A stretch of 64,000 nt of DNA from TMP-86 sp044226865 (GTDB lineage: Bacteria > Pseudomonadota > Gammaproteobacteria > Steroidobacterales > Steroidobacteraceae): the NCBI GenBank assembly GCA_044226865.1, contig JBGAGE010000012.1:1-64000 (forward strand), given 5' to 3'. Shown in pieces: positions 8,854 to 17,172 of this stretch. The notes beneath the pieces are model-generated. The model saw only the letters and a program-made list of their open reading frames with translations, did no database searches and was not told the DNA's origin. The translations under genes were made by a program, and so were the position numbers. The stretch's first letter is position 1; each line of letters starts with the position of its first letter.

Positions 8854-9566
8854 GGACTGCGCGCCGCAGCGGGTGCGGCCGGAATTTCGAGGCCGCGTAC
8901 CACCGCCGGCCGCGCATTGAAGGCCGCCAGCACCCGCAGCACCTGGCGGTAATGATCGATCCCCACCAGATCGCCGGCGCCGTAGAAGCCGATCAGATTG
9001 CGCACCCAGGGGAAGGTGGCGATGTCGGCGATGCCGTATTCATCCATGATCCAGTCGCGGCCCGTGAGGCGCGCATCGAGCACGGCGAGCAGGCGCTTGG
9101 ATTCGGCGACGTAGCGATCCCGCGGACGCTTGTCCTCGTATTCCTTGCCGGCGAACTTGTGGAAGAAACCGAGCTGCCCGAACATCGGGCCGATGCCGCT
9201 CATCTGGAACATCAGCCATTGCAGGGCTTGGTAGCGGCCGGCAGTCCCGGCTGGCAGGAAGCGGCCGGATTTTTCCGCCAGGTAGAACAGGATGGCGCCC
9301 GACTCGAACAGCGCCAGCGGCGCGCCCGCCGGCCCATGCGGATCGAGGATGGCGGGAATCTTGTTGTTCGGGTTCAACGACAGGAATTCAGTCGAGAGCT
9401 GATCCTGCGTATCGAAGCTGACGCGATGTGCCTCATAAGGCAGGCCGCACTCCTCCAGCATGATCGACACCTTCACACCGTTGGGCGTGGGCAGCGAGTA
9501 CAGCTGGAGGCGATCGGGATGCTTGGCCGGCCATTTGTCCTGGATGCGCGGTGCGGGGTCCGGCAT
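8850..9566 (-). CDS. YghU/YfcG-type glutathione-dependent disulfide oxidoreductase
   Basis: 238 residues of the nu-class GST family. Visible features are LYSLPTPNGVKVSIMLEECG, where the Thr-Pro-Asn replaces a catalytic Tyr/Ser; SLNPNNKIPAILDP; ESGAILFYLAEKSGRFLP; and the C-terminal WLMFQMSGIGPMFGQLGFFH that is diagnostic of YghU/YfcG. E. coli members reduce disulfides and organic peroxides with glutathione. The start MPDPAPRIQDKWP at 9566 matches the family; longer versions intrude on the divergent promoter region. It is coupled to the downstream metallo-hydrolase. Confidence 0.9.
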   Translation of the reverse strand: MPDPAPRIQDKWPAKHPDRLQLYSLPTPNGVKVSIMLEECGLPYEAHRVSFDTQDQLSTEFLSLNPNNKIPAILDPHGPAGAPLALFESGAILFYLAEKSGRFLPAGTAGRYQALQWLMFQMSGIGPMFGQLGFFHKFAGKEYEDKRPRDRYVAESKRLLAVLDARLTGRDWIMDEYGIADIATFPWVRNLIGFYGAGDLVGIDHYRQVLRVLAAFNARPAVVRGLEIPAAPAAARSP

Positions 9567-9654
9567 GGGAATTCCTCGGGTTGGCGATGCTGCATTCTGC
9601 AAGAACACCGGCTTGAATCAACAGGTTGGCCGGCCGCTTGCGGATTTCCAAAGA

Positions 9655-9670
9655 CTGTATGAATATACAG
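9655..9670. promoter_or_regulatory. LexA (SOS) box
   Basis: CTGTATGAATATACAG is a perfect CTGT-N8-ACAG LexA operator with six-base inverted arms (CTGTAT/ATACAG). With its flanks it matches 17 of 20 positions of the E. coli consensus, counted by eye. It lies 24 bases upstream of the small gene at 9695 and 84 bases upstream of the divergent GST start at 9566. TA-rich hexamers inside the box would overlap a -10 element, the usual arrangement for LexA repression. Confidence 0.8.
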
Positions 9671-9694
9671 TATCGCCATTCGGAACCCCCCATC

Positions 9695-9931
9695 ATGCGC
9701 ATCGAACACGTCAGCTTGATCAATCAATCCATCGCCGGTCTGCAGCGCTTGGCGGACGCCTTCGCGGCCGAGGCCGGCGCGCGCCAGGATACTGACGGCG
9801 GCGTTGCTCCGCAGACTGCCAAGGAAGCACTGCTCACCATCCGGGTGTTGCTGCCCAAGCTGGAAGCCGCGCGCGCCCTGTTGCATCGGCCCGCCGCACC
9901 ACCCATTCGCTGCGTGGGATGCGAAGACTGA
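9695..9931 (+). CDS. Small hypothetical protein, predicted SOS-regulated
   Basis: 78 residues starting MRIEHVSLINQSIAGLQRLA. It is largely helical and Ala-rich, with a C-terminal CVGC pair just before the end. I do not recognise the family; it is not SulA, YebG, DinI or an error-prone polymerase component. An in-frame ATG at 9659 lies inside the LexA box and would be masked by it, so 9695 is preferred. The perfect LexA box just upstream is the main reason to regard the frame as a real, damage-inducible gene. The CxxC could bind metal or form a disulfide; this is speculation. Confidence 0.6.
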   Translation: MRIEHVSLINQSIAGLQRLADAFAAEAGARQDTDGGVAPQTAKEALLTIRVLLPKLEAARALLHRPAAPPIRCVGCED

Positions 9932-10046
9932 CGCCACCTGATGCGATGAGAGGGCCGCCCGCCAGGGCTGTGGGAGCTCACTGACAGGCCTTGCTCTGCG
10001 CGGTGCCTGTGCGCCCGCGCAACTCTGCGGTAGCGTCCTCCACATC

Positions 10047-12029
10047 ATGCGGGATTACTTTCGCCGCCACCGCACGCAGAAGTGGCTGGCGATCGCGGCG
10101 GCCTCGCTGGCCGTTGCCATCGCCGCGTTCCTTGAGCTGTTCGATTGGAACCTGCTGCGTCCCTGGCTGGCACGCAGCCTATCGGCCAAGACAGGACTCG
10201 AGGTCATCATCGGCGGTAGCGTGCAGGTGCATCCCTGGTCGCTGCATCCAGGCGTGAGCCTCGATGACCTGCGCATTCGCAATCCCGGCTGGGCGCAGCA
10301 ACCCAATGCCTTTTCGGCCACGCGCATCCGGGTCCAGATCAGCATTCCCCACCTGCTGCGCGGCGAGCTGCTGTTGCCGCTGCTCGACTTGCAGGAACCC
10401 CGCCTGGATTTCGAGCGGCGCAACGATGGTGTGCACAATTGGCAGCCGGCGCGCGCGACGGCGCCCGCCTCCAAACCCGCGGCGCCCGCCAAGCTGCCGG
10501 CTATCCGGCGGCTGACCATCGATCAGGGGAGGATTCAAGCGGACGACCAGGTACGAAAGCTCCTGGTCAACGCGCAAATGCAGGCCGGTGAACGTAGCTC
10601 CCGGTCCGGCAGCAACGGTTTCCAACTGCGGGGACATGGCACCATCAACGGGCGTCGCTTCGATCTTCGGGCACAAGGTGAGGCGCTGGTGAACATCGAC
10701 CCTGACCACCCCTATCAACTCGATGCACGCATCAAGGCGGGCGACATCGATGCCGCCGTGCAGATGAGGATCCACAAGCCCTTCGATTTCACCCGGTTCG
10801 ACGCGCGCTTCAGCCTGTCGGGAAATGACCTGGCCGACGCGTACGACCTGACCGGCCTGGCTCTGCCCAATACCGCCGACTACGACATCCGCGGCGATCT
10901 GCGGCGCGAAGGAACGGGCTTCGCAGTGCGCGAACTGCGCGGCAGAATCGGCCGCAGCGACATCCAGGGCGACGCCGCCATCGACGCCAACCCGCAACGG
11001 GCACGGCCCAAGCTCACCGCACACTTGACCTCGAGCCGGCTCGAATTGGCCGACCTCCTACCCTCGCTCGGCCGGCGGCGGGCGCGCCTGCCCGTGGGAC
11101 CCGCAGGCTCGGCACGGGCCGGAACGGTATCCACCGTCGCCTCCTTGTTTCCCGACGCCGATCTGCAAGTGGAGCGCATTCGCAGCACGGATGCGGACGT
11201 GACCTTCAAGGGCGCTTCGGTCACCGCCAGCGTGCCGGTGCGCGAAGTGCAGGTCCACGCGCTGCTCGAGAACGGGCTGCTGCTGCTGCAACCCATGTCG
11301 TTCACGCTGCGGCAGGGGCGTCTCACCGGCAAGGTGCAGATCGACGCGCGCCGCAGCAACCCGGAGTCGCAAGTGGACATGGTGCTCGACGATGCGGATT
11401 TGTCGCAATTCAAGCCGCGCGGTGGCGGTGAATCGCCATTGAGCGGACCGTTGCTGGGCCGTATCCGGCTGCACGGCTATGGCACCTCGGTGCACAAGTT
11501 CGTCTCGCACATGGATGGAAACGTGAACATGGCGGTCCCGCGGGGTGAAATGCGCTCCGCCTTTGCCGAACTCACCGGGATCAATCTGGCAAAGGCGCTC
11601 GGATTGTTGCTGGCGCGCAGCGAGGATCGGACGCAGCTGCGTTGCGCGGTGGCGGCATTCCACGCGAGCGATGGCCAGATGGCCGCCAACGCACTGCTGC
11701 TCGATACCACCCATGTGCTGATCACCGGCCACGGCGGCATCGACCTTCATCATGAGCGGGTGGATCTGGAAATTACCGGCAAACCGAAGAGCCTGCGCGT
11801 GCTGCGCCTTCGCTCCCCCATCCAAATCCGTGGCCCCCTGCGCAAGCCCAGGGTAGGCCTCGACGCGGGCAAGCCGCTGCTGCAAGCGGGCGCCGCGACG
11901 GTGTTGGGCGCCCTGCTCACCCCGGCGGCGGCCGCGCTAGCGTTCATCGACCCCGGCCTCGAGAAGGATGCCAACTGCGCCGCCGCGTTGAGCGCACCGG
12001 CCGGCGGCAAAGCTGTCGGCGAACGTTGA
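10047..12029 (+). CDS. AsmA-family inner-membrane-anchored periplasmic protein
   Basis: 660 residues with one N-terminal membrane anchor (WLAIAAASLAVAIAAFLELF) and then a long beta-rich periplasmic body with the AsmA signatures LSAKTGLEVIIGGSVQVHPW and SLDDLRIRNPGW. Near the C-terminus are the LTGINLAKALGLLL and GGIDLHHERVDLEITGKPKS segments typical of AsmA_2 domains. Members belong to the bridge-like lipid transfer group and affect outer membrane lipid homeostasis; that role is known for the family and inferred here. It stands alone, followed by about 255 bases without a clear gene. Confidence 0.88.
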   Translation: MRDYFRRHRTQKWLAIAAASLAVAIAAFLELFDWNLLRPWLARSLSAKTGLEVIIGGSVQVHPWSLHPGVSLDDLRIRNPGWAQQPNAFSATRIRVQISIPHLLRGELLLPLLDLQEPRLDFERRNDGVHNWQPARATAPASKPAAPAKLPAIRRLTIDQGRIQADDQVRKLLVNAQMQAGERSSRSGSNGFQLRGHGTINGRRFDLRAQGEALVNIDPDHPYQLDARIKAGDIDAAVQMRIHKPFDFTRFDARFSLSGNDLADAYDLTGLALPNTADYDIRGDLRREGTGFAVRELRGRIGRSDIQGDAAIDANPQRARPKLTAHLTSSRLELADLLPSLGRRRARLPVGPAGSARAGTVSTVASLFPDADLQVERIRSTDADVTFKGASVTASVPVREVQVHALLENGLLLLQPMSFTLRQGRLTGKVQIDARRSNPESQVDMVLDDADLSQFKPRGGGESPLSGPLLGRIRLHGYGTSVHKFVSHMDGNVNMAVPRGEMRSAFAELTGINLAKALGLLLARSEDRTQLRCAVAAFHASDGQMAANALLLDTTHVLITGHGGIDLHHERVDLEITGKPKSLRVLRLRSPIQIRGPLRKPRVGLDAGKPLLQAGAATVLGALLTPAAAALAFIDPGLEKDANCAAALSAPAGGKAVGER

Positions 12030-12284
12030 CACGCTGATCAGCGAAACGCCGATGCCGCGGCGTCCGCGATCACTCTATCGTCGGGGCATCGTATCGGGAG
12101 CTGCCCCGTGCTGGTCTTGAAGGCACATCCCCTTCCCACGTCAGTACCCCTGACATCCCCATTCAAGCACTCACGACGGGCTCCCGATGCGATTCTTCCT
12201 ACACCGCAAAGCGAAGGCCTCCGGCGGGCGCCGCGGCACCGCCAAGCTACCCTCCATCACCTGATTTCCACGCAGGTGTCCATC

Positions 12285-13361
12285 ATGAAGCGTTGGGATT
12301 TCACGCCATCACCCGCGGCAACCACCTCCAAAGCCGTCACATCGCGCCACGACTCGTCGCGGCGCCGTCCCCATCCGTCGACCCATGAATTTGCAATTCA
12401 TCCGGCGCTGGGCGGTGAGCGCCGCACACTGCATTCGCGCCGGGCAGACCGGATCTGCTGGTATCAGGACGGTCCTCCGCCACGACGCGGGGCCCCGCCG
12501 CTCTTGTTGATCCATGGCATCAGCGCGGCCTCTTCGGCCTATGACATGAAGCCGCTCTACGAGCACTATCGCAAGACGCGCTGTGTCTACGCCCTGGAAC
12601 TGCCAGGCTTCGGGTTCTCGGCCCGCATCGACAGGCGCTACAGTCCACGGCTGATGACCGATGCCATCCATGAAGTGCTGGAACACATCCGCCAGTCCTT
12701 TGTGCATGCGCCGGTCGATGCAATGGCGCTGTCCTTGTCCTGCGAATTCCTGGCACGCGCAGCCACCGAGAACAGCGCGGCGTTCCGCAGCCTCGCCTTC
12801 ATCAGCCCGACGGGCCTCGACAAGCCCGAATTGCGGGAAGGGCGCGTCGGCAGCACCTTGGAGAAACGCTGGCTCGGGGACTTTGCCCGACGCTCGAGCT
12901 GGCGCCGGCCGCTCTACGACCTGCTGACCAGTCGCGCCAGCGTGCGCTTCTTCCTGAGCCGCACGTTCGGATCGCGACACGTGGATGCGGGCTTGATCGA
13001 CTACGATGTGGCGCTCGGCCGGCAGCCGGGTGCGGAATTCGCTCCAATGAGTTTCCTCGCGGGAAGTCTTTTCAGCGGCGACAGCGGGCGCATGTACCGC
13101 GGACTCAAGCGCCCGGTGTGGTTGGTTCACGGCACACGCGGGGCATTCAGCCGCTTCCCCGGCGTACGCTGCCTGTCCGACCGGTCCAACTGGACCATCG
13201 ATGCCCTGCCTTGCGGCGCGATGCCGCAGTTCGAACTCCTCGAAGAGATGGTCCAGCGCTACGACGCGTGGCTCAAGGGGTTGTGCCAGACCAGCTTTCC
13301 GCATGTAGAGCTGGCGCGCGCCAGTCCAGGTGCGTCGCTGGCGCGCACGGATGCTGCCTAG
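12285..13361 (+). CDS. Alpha/beta-hydrolase-fold protein with degenerate active site
   Basis: 358 residues with the fold's oxyanion loop (LLLIHGISAASSAYDM), the ELPGFGFSAR strand and a cap region. The nucleophile elbow reads Ala-Leu-Ser150-Leu-Ser instead of Gly-x-Ser-x-Gly. The position where the catalytic His is expected reads GAMPQFE, with Gln315 in place of His. It may therefore be non-catalytic or use another mechanism. The first 40 or so residues are Arg/Ser/Thr-rich and probably disordered. The start at 12285 is preferred; the in-frame extension to 12108 looks non-coding. Confidence 0.75.
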   Translation: MKRWDFTPSPAATTSKAVTSRHDSSRRRPHPSTHEFAIHPALGGERRTLHSRRADRICWYQDGPPPRRGAPPLLLIHGISAASSAYDMKPLYEHYRKTRCVYALELPGFGFSARIDRRYSPRLMTDAIHEVLEHIRQSFVHAPVDAMALSLSCEFLARAATENSAAFRSLAFISPTGLDKPELREGRVGSTLEKRWLGDFARRSSWRRPLYDLLTSRASVRFFLSRTFGSRHVDAGLIDYDVALGRQPGAEFAPMSFLAGSLFSGDSGRMYRGLKRPVWLVHGTRGAFSRFPGVRCLSDRSNWTIDALPCGAMPQFELLEEMVQRYDAWLKGLCQTSFPHVELARASPGASLARTDAA

Positions 13362-13404
13362 CAGACGCGCCAACGGCCGGACCCGGTGACAAGGGAGCCG
13401 GCGT

Positions 13405-14601
13405 TCACCATGCTCCGGCAGCCACCAACGTGAGCAACGTGATCTCGGGTGGAATTCCCAGGCGGGTGGGCGGCCCCCAATAGCCGGTGCCGCGATTGAC
13501 GTACACCCACATCGAGTGGTGCCGTGCCAGCCCGGCCGAGTAGGGATTGAAGAATCCGACGAACAGGTTCCACGGCCAGAATTGACCGCCGTGGGTGTGC
13601 CCCGACAGCTGCAGGTCGAAGCCGGCGCGCGCGGCATCATCGGCGCTGGCGGGACGGTGCGCGAGCAGGATTCGCGCCCCCACCTCCGGCGCGTGCCTCA
13701 ACGCCGCCCGCGGATCGCTGCGCTGCGCGGGATCGAAATGATGCGCGCTGGTATCGGTGACCCCTGCGATCAACAACCGTCCTCCGCCACGCTCCACGAT
13801 GAGGTGCTGGTTCTTCAGCACGCGGATGCCGAGCGCGCGAAATTCGCGCGTCCACTCGGGCTCGCCTGAATAATATTCGTGATTGCCCGTGACGAGCACT
13901 GAGCCATGGGCGCAGCGCAGTTCGCGCAACGGCGCCACCTCGGAGCGCAACTGCGAGACCGTGCCGTCCACCACATCACCGGTGATCGCGATGAGGTCCG
14001 CCTGCAGGGCGTTGACCCGGCCGACGATGCCCGCGAGGAATTCCCGCCCGATGGTTGCCCCCACGTGAATGTCGCTGATCTGCGCGATGCGAAAGCCTTG
14101 CAGCGCCGCAGGCAGGCCCTCGATCGGAATCCGCACCTCCCGCACGCGCACGCCTTTGCGTGCCACGACCCCTCCCACCAGGGATGCGGTGACCGCCAGC
14201 GCCATGACGAGGAGCGCGGAATATGGGGACCACCACGGTGGCGACGAAGAACTCGCCAGCTGCAACACCAGCAGGACCAGGTCGCGCAACAGGAGCAGCA
14301 CGCACAGCGAGGAGAACAAGCCCATGACAAGAAATCCGCTCCACGCCAACGAGGAGGTGAGCAGATCGCGCCCGCGCCGGCGCACGGTCATCGACAAGGG
14401 CATCAGCAGGAAGCTGGCCGCCAGGAACGTGGCGATGCCCGCCTGCACGGCCGGACGGCCGGGAAACGCCCCGAGCAGGCGCCACGCGGCATACAGGTGC
14501 AACAGGCCGAGCACGGCAAGTGGATGCAGCAGCAATCGGCGCAATCGGAACATCCACAGCGGCCTCGACAGATCGGCAGGATGAGGGCGCGGAGTCGCCA
14601 C
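13405..14601 (-). CDS. Membrane-anchored metallophosphoesterase (YkuE-like)
   Basis: 398 residues with four or five N-terminal membrane helices followed by a calcineurin-like phosphoesterase domain. All metal-binding blocks are present in order: ISDIHVG, GDVVDG, TGNHEYY, LLAHRP and SGHTHGGQ. The domain order matches the YkuE/DUF metallophosphoesterases with membrane helices. The catalytic domain probably faces one side of the inner membrane; the substrate is unknown. It is convergent with the alpha/beta hydrolase gene and divergent from the RNB gene. Confidence 0.88.
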   Translation of the reverse strand: MATPRPHPADLSRPLWMFRLRRLLLHPLAVLGLLHLYAAWRLLGAFPGRPAVQAGIATFLAASFLLMPLSMTVRRRGRDLLTSSLAWSGFLVMGLFSSLCVLLLLRDLVLLVLQLASSSSPPWWSPYSALLVMALAVTASLVGGVVARKGVRVREVRIPIEGLPAALQGFRIAQISDIHVGATIGREFLAGIVGRVNALQADLIAITGDVVDGTVSQLRSEVAPLRELRCAHGSVLVTGNHEYYSGEPEWTREFRALGIRVLKNQHLIVERGGGRLLIAGVTDTSAHHFDPAQRSDPRAALRHAPEVGARILLAHRPASADDAARAGFDLQLSGHTHGGQFWPWNLFVGFFNPYSAGLARHHSMWVYVNRGTGYWGPPTRLGIPPEITLLTLVAAGAW

Positions 14602-14651
14602 TTCAAGAGCCGGCGGCGGCCACGTGCCTGCATTTAAAGTATCATGACCGC

Positions 14652-16118
14652 ATGAGCCCGCCGTCCGCTCATGCGCAGGAATTGCAGCAACTGGCCGCCT
14701 CGGTCATGCGCGAGCGCGGGCTGCTGCCGGAGTTCTCCGCGCGCGCGCTGCAGGAGGCCGAGGGCTTGGACAAACCGGTGCTCGAAAGCGGCGCCGGCAT
14801 CCGCGATCTCACCGCCCTGCCGTGGTCCTCCATCGACAACGATGAGTCGCGCGATCTCGACCAGCTCGAGGTGGCGCAGTCTTTGCCCGGCGGCGCCACC
14901 CGCGTAATGGTGGCCATTGCCGATGTCGACTGCACCTGCCGCCTGGGTTCGGCGATGGATGGGCATGCGCGCGCCAACACGACGTCCGTCTACACCGTGG
15001 CTCGCATCTTCCCCATGCTGCCCGAGAAATTGTCCACCGATCTCACCTCGCTGCGGCAGGACCAGCCGCGCATGAGCCTGGTGTTCGAGATGGCCTTCAG
15101 CGCCGATGGCGAATTGCAGGACTCCGACATCTACCGGGCGCTGGTGCTGAACCGGGCCAAGCTTGCCTACCCGGCCATCGCCGCATGGCTGGAAGGCGGG
15201 CCTGCGCCTGCCGCCTTGTCGGCCGTCGCGGGATTGGACGAGCAGATCCGCATGCAGGACGCCGTGGCGCAGTCGCTGCGGCGGCGGCGCCAGGCCATGG
15301 GCGCCTTGAACTTCGACACGCTGCAGGACCGGCCGGTGTTCGCCGATGGGTTGTTGGTGGATCTGCGCCCCGATCCCAAGAATCGCGCTCAGAATCTCAT
15401 CGAAGACCTGATGATCGCCGCCAACGTCGTGAGCGCGCGCTATCTTGCCGCCAAGGGCATGCCGGCGATCCGCCGCGTGCTGGAGGTGCCCAAACGCTGG
15501 GACCGCATCGTGTCCCTGGCGCGCGAACTGGGCGAGTCATTGCCGACCGAACCGGATGCCGTGGAGTTGAATGCATTCCTGGCGCGCCGGCGCCAGGCGG
15601 ATCCCCCCCGCTTCGCCGACCTGTCCCTGTCGGTGATCAAGTTGCTGGGGTCCGGTGAATATTCCATGGAAATGCCGGGCGATGAGCGCGCAGGCCATTT
15701 CGGGCTGGCCGTGCGCGACTACACGCACTCCACCGCACCCAATCGGCGCTTCCCCGATCTGTTGACGCAGCGGCTCTTGAAGGCGGCGCTCGCCGGCCGT
15801 GCCAGCCCTTACGGAATGGCCGACCTGCAATTGCTGGCCACTCATTGCACCGAACAGGAGGATGCAGCGGCCAAGGTGGAACGGCAGGTTCGCAAGTCCG
15901 CAGCGGCGATGCTGCTGTCGGGCCGCATAGGCGAGAGCTTCGATGGCATCATCACCGGCGCCTCGGACAAGGGCACCTGGGTGCGCATCACGCGGCCGGC
16001 CGCCGAAGGACGCATCGTGCGGGGCTTTGCAGGCGCGGACGTGGGCGATCACGTGCGCGTGCGACTGCTGCAGACCGACATGCAGCGCGGCTACATCGAT
16101 TTTGCACGCGACGGCTGA
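14652..16118 (+). CDS. RNB-domain exoribonuclease (RNase II/R superfamily)
   Basis: 488 residues dominated by an RNB catalytic domain. The acidic motif reads SSIDNDESRDLDQLEVA, so three of the four RNase II active-site aspartates are in place and the last is Gln; as I recall, DLDQ is usual in this shorter proteobacterial subfamily. Further marks are HSTAPNRRFPDL and a short C-terminal S1-like stretch (GIITGASDKGTWVRI). It lacks the long N-terminal cold-shock domains of RNase II or R. The start at 14652 (MSPPSAHAQEL) avoids overlap with the divergent gene. Confidence 0.87.
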   Translation: MSPPSAHAQELQQLAASVMRERGLLPEFSARALQEAEGLDKPVLESGAGIRDLTALPWSSIDNDESRDLDQLEVAQSLPGGATRVMVAIADVDCTCRLGSAMDGHARANTTSVYTVARIFPMLPEKLSTDLTSLRQDQPRMSLVFEMAFSADGELQDSDIYRALVLNRAKLAYPAIAAWLEGGPAPAALSAVAGLDEQIRMQDAVAQSLRRRRQAMGALNFDTLQDRPVFADGLLVDLRPDPKNRAQNLIEDLMIAANVVSARYLAAKGMPAIRRVLEVPKRWDRIVSLARELGESLPTEPDAVELNAFLARRRQADPPRFADLSLSVIKLLGSGEYSMEMPGDERAGHFGLAVRDYTHSTAPNRRFPDLLTQRLLKAALAGRASPYGMADLQLLATHCTEQEDAAAKVERQVRKSAAAMLLSGRIGESFDGIITGASDKGTWVRITRPAAEGRIVRGFAGADVGDHVRVRLLQTDMQRGYIDFARDG

Positions 16119-16132
16119 GGGCATTTTCGCGC

Positions 16133-16906
16133 ATGAATGACAAACCGGCCCCTCCCCACGTGGCCTACCTGGATGAGATGTTCCTGGCGAGCGATGAAGC
16201 CAGGCCCTTGCGCATCCTGTCGGAGTACCTGGACCCTCTGCAGGCCTTCCGCCATGCGCACATCCGCGACACCATCGTGTTCTTCGGCTCGGCGCGCGTC
16301 AACGACGAAGGACCCATGGGCCACTACTATCGGGAGGCGCGCGAACTGTCGCGGCTCCTGACCCAGTGGTCCATGAGTCTTGCGCACGGCGCGCATCACT
16401 ACGTGGTTTGTTCCGGCGGCGGCGGCGGCATCATGGAAGCAGCCAATCGCGGAGCAGCAGACGCCGGGGGCCGCAGCATCGGCCTCAACATCAGCCTGCC
16501 GCGCGAACAACGCCCCAATCCCTACGTCACTCCCGAGCTCACCTTCGAGTTCCACTACTTCTTCATGCGCAAGTTGTGGTTTGCACATCTGGCGCGCGCG
16601 CTCGTGGTGTTCCCCGGCGGGTTCGGCACCCTGGACGAATTGACCGAGGTGCTCACGCTGGCGCAGACCGCCAAGCTCGAGCGGCGCATACCCATCCTCC
16701 TGTTTGGTTCGGAATACTGGCACGAGGTGATCAACTTCAAGGCAATGCTCAAGCACGGCATGATCGACGAGCAGGACATGGCCTTGTTCGAATTCGTCGA
16801 TGCTGCCACGCCGGCCTTCGCGCGGCTGCGTTCGTTGCTGGGTCCACCGGATGCAGGCGACACGCCCGATTTCGCCCATTCGCGCACGCGCGTAGGGAAA
16901 ATCTGA
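16133..16906 (+). CDS. LOG-family nucleoside monophosphate phosphoribohydrolase-like protein
   Basis: 257 residues with both LOG-family signatures: SGGGGGIMEAANRGA for phosphate binding and PGGFGTLDELTEVLT (PGGxGTxxE). FFGSARVNDEG marks the first strand. Long LOG proteins of this sort cleave the N-glycosidic bond of nucleotides or related compounds, and many are annotated as lysine decarboxylase by mistake. The gene starts 14 bases after the RNB gene stop and is probably cotranscribed with it. Confidence 0.88.
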   Translation: MNDKPAPPHVAYLDEMFLASDEARPLRILSEYLDPLQAFRHAHIRDTIVFFGSARVNDEGPMGHYYREARELSRLLTQWSMSLAHGAHHYVVCSGGGGGIMEAANRGAADAGGRSIGLNISLPREQRPNPYVTPELTFEFHYFFMRKLWFAHLARALVVFPGGFGTLDELTEVLTLAQTAKLERRIPILLFGSEYWHEVINFKAMLKHGMIDEQDMALFEFVDAATPAFARLRSLLGPPDAGDTPDFAHSRTRVGKI

Positions 16907-16992
16907 CGCGCGCACGAGGCGCCGGCCTTCTGGGTAATTCACACGCCGTTGCGCAGCATCGATGCACCTGCACTTGGGCCATAGGTGCCACG

Positions 16993-17160
16993 ATGTTTAC
17001 TCTCGGCGATTTTCTCGATCCAAGCGGCTTCCAGCAACTGCAGGCGCTGTGCGGACGCGAGGCCCACGAGACGGGCCTGCGCTACACCGCCGAACAGCCA
17101 CAACCTCCCCCGCAGCAACCCCCGCCGGCGGATCCGATCCCGCCCCCGATCCAGGGCTGA
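16993..17160 (+). CDS. Possible 55-residue microprotein with proline-rich tail
   Basis: Open frame MFTLGDFLDPSGFQQLQALC continuing to a Gln/Pro-rich C-terminus that ends PIPPPIQG. AGGTG lies about seven bases before the ATG, and the stop is immediately followed by the alternative-start region of the large kinase gene. I do not recognise it. It could be a genuine small gene coupled to the kinase or chance reading in GC-rich DNA; the proline run is easily produced by C-rich sequence. Confidence 0.35.
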   Translation: MFTLGDFLDPSGFQQLQALCGREAHETGLRYTAEQPQPPPQQPPPADPIPPPIQG

Positions 17161-17172
17161 TTGCACGCCGCC

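Noticed and set aside
12108..12284. N-terminal 59-codon extension of the alpha/beta hydrolase
   Set aside because: Composition and lack of any conserved feature suggest untranslated leader; the ATG at 12285 is more plausible.
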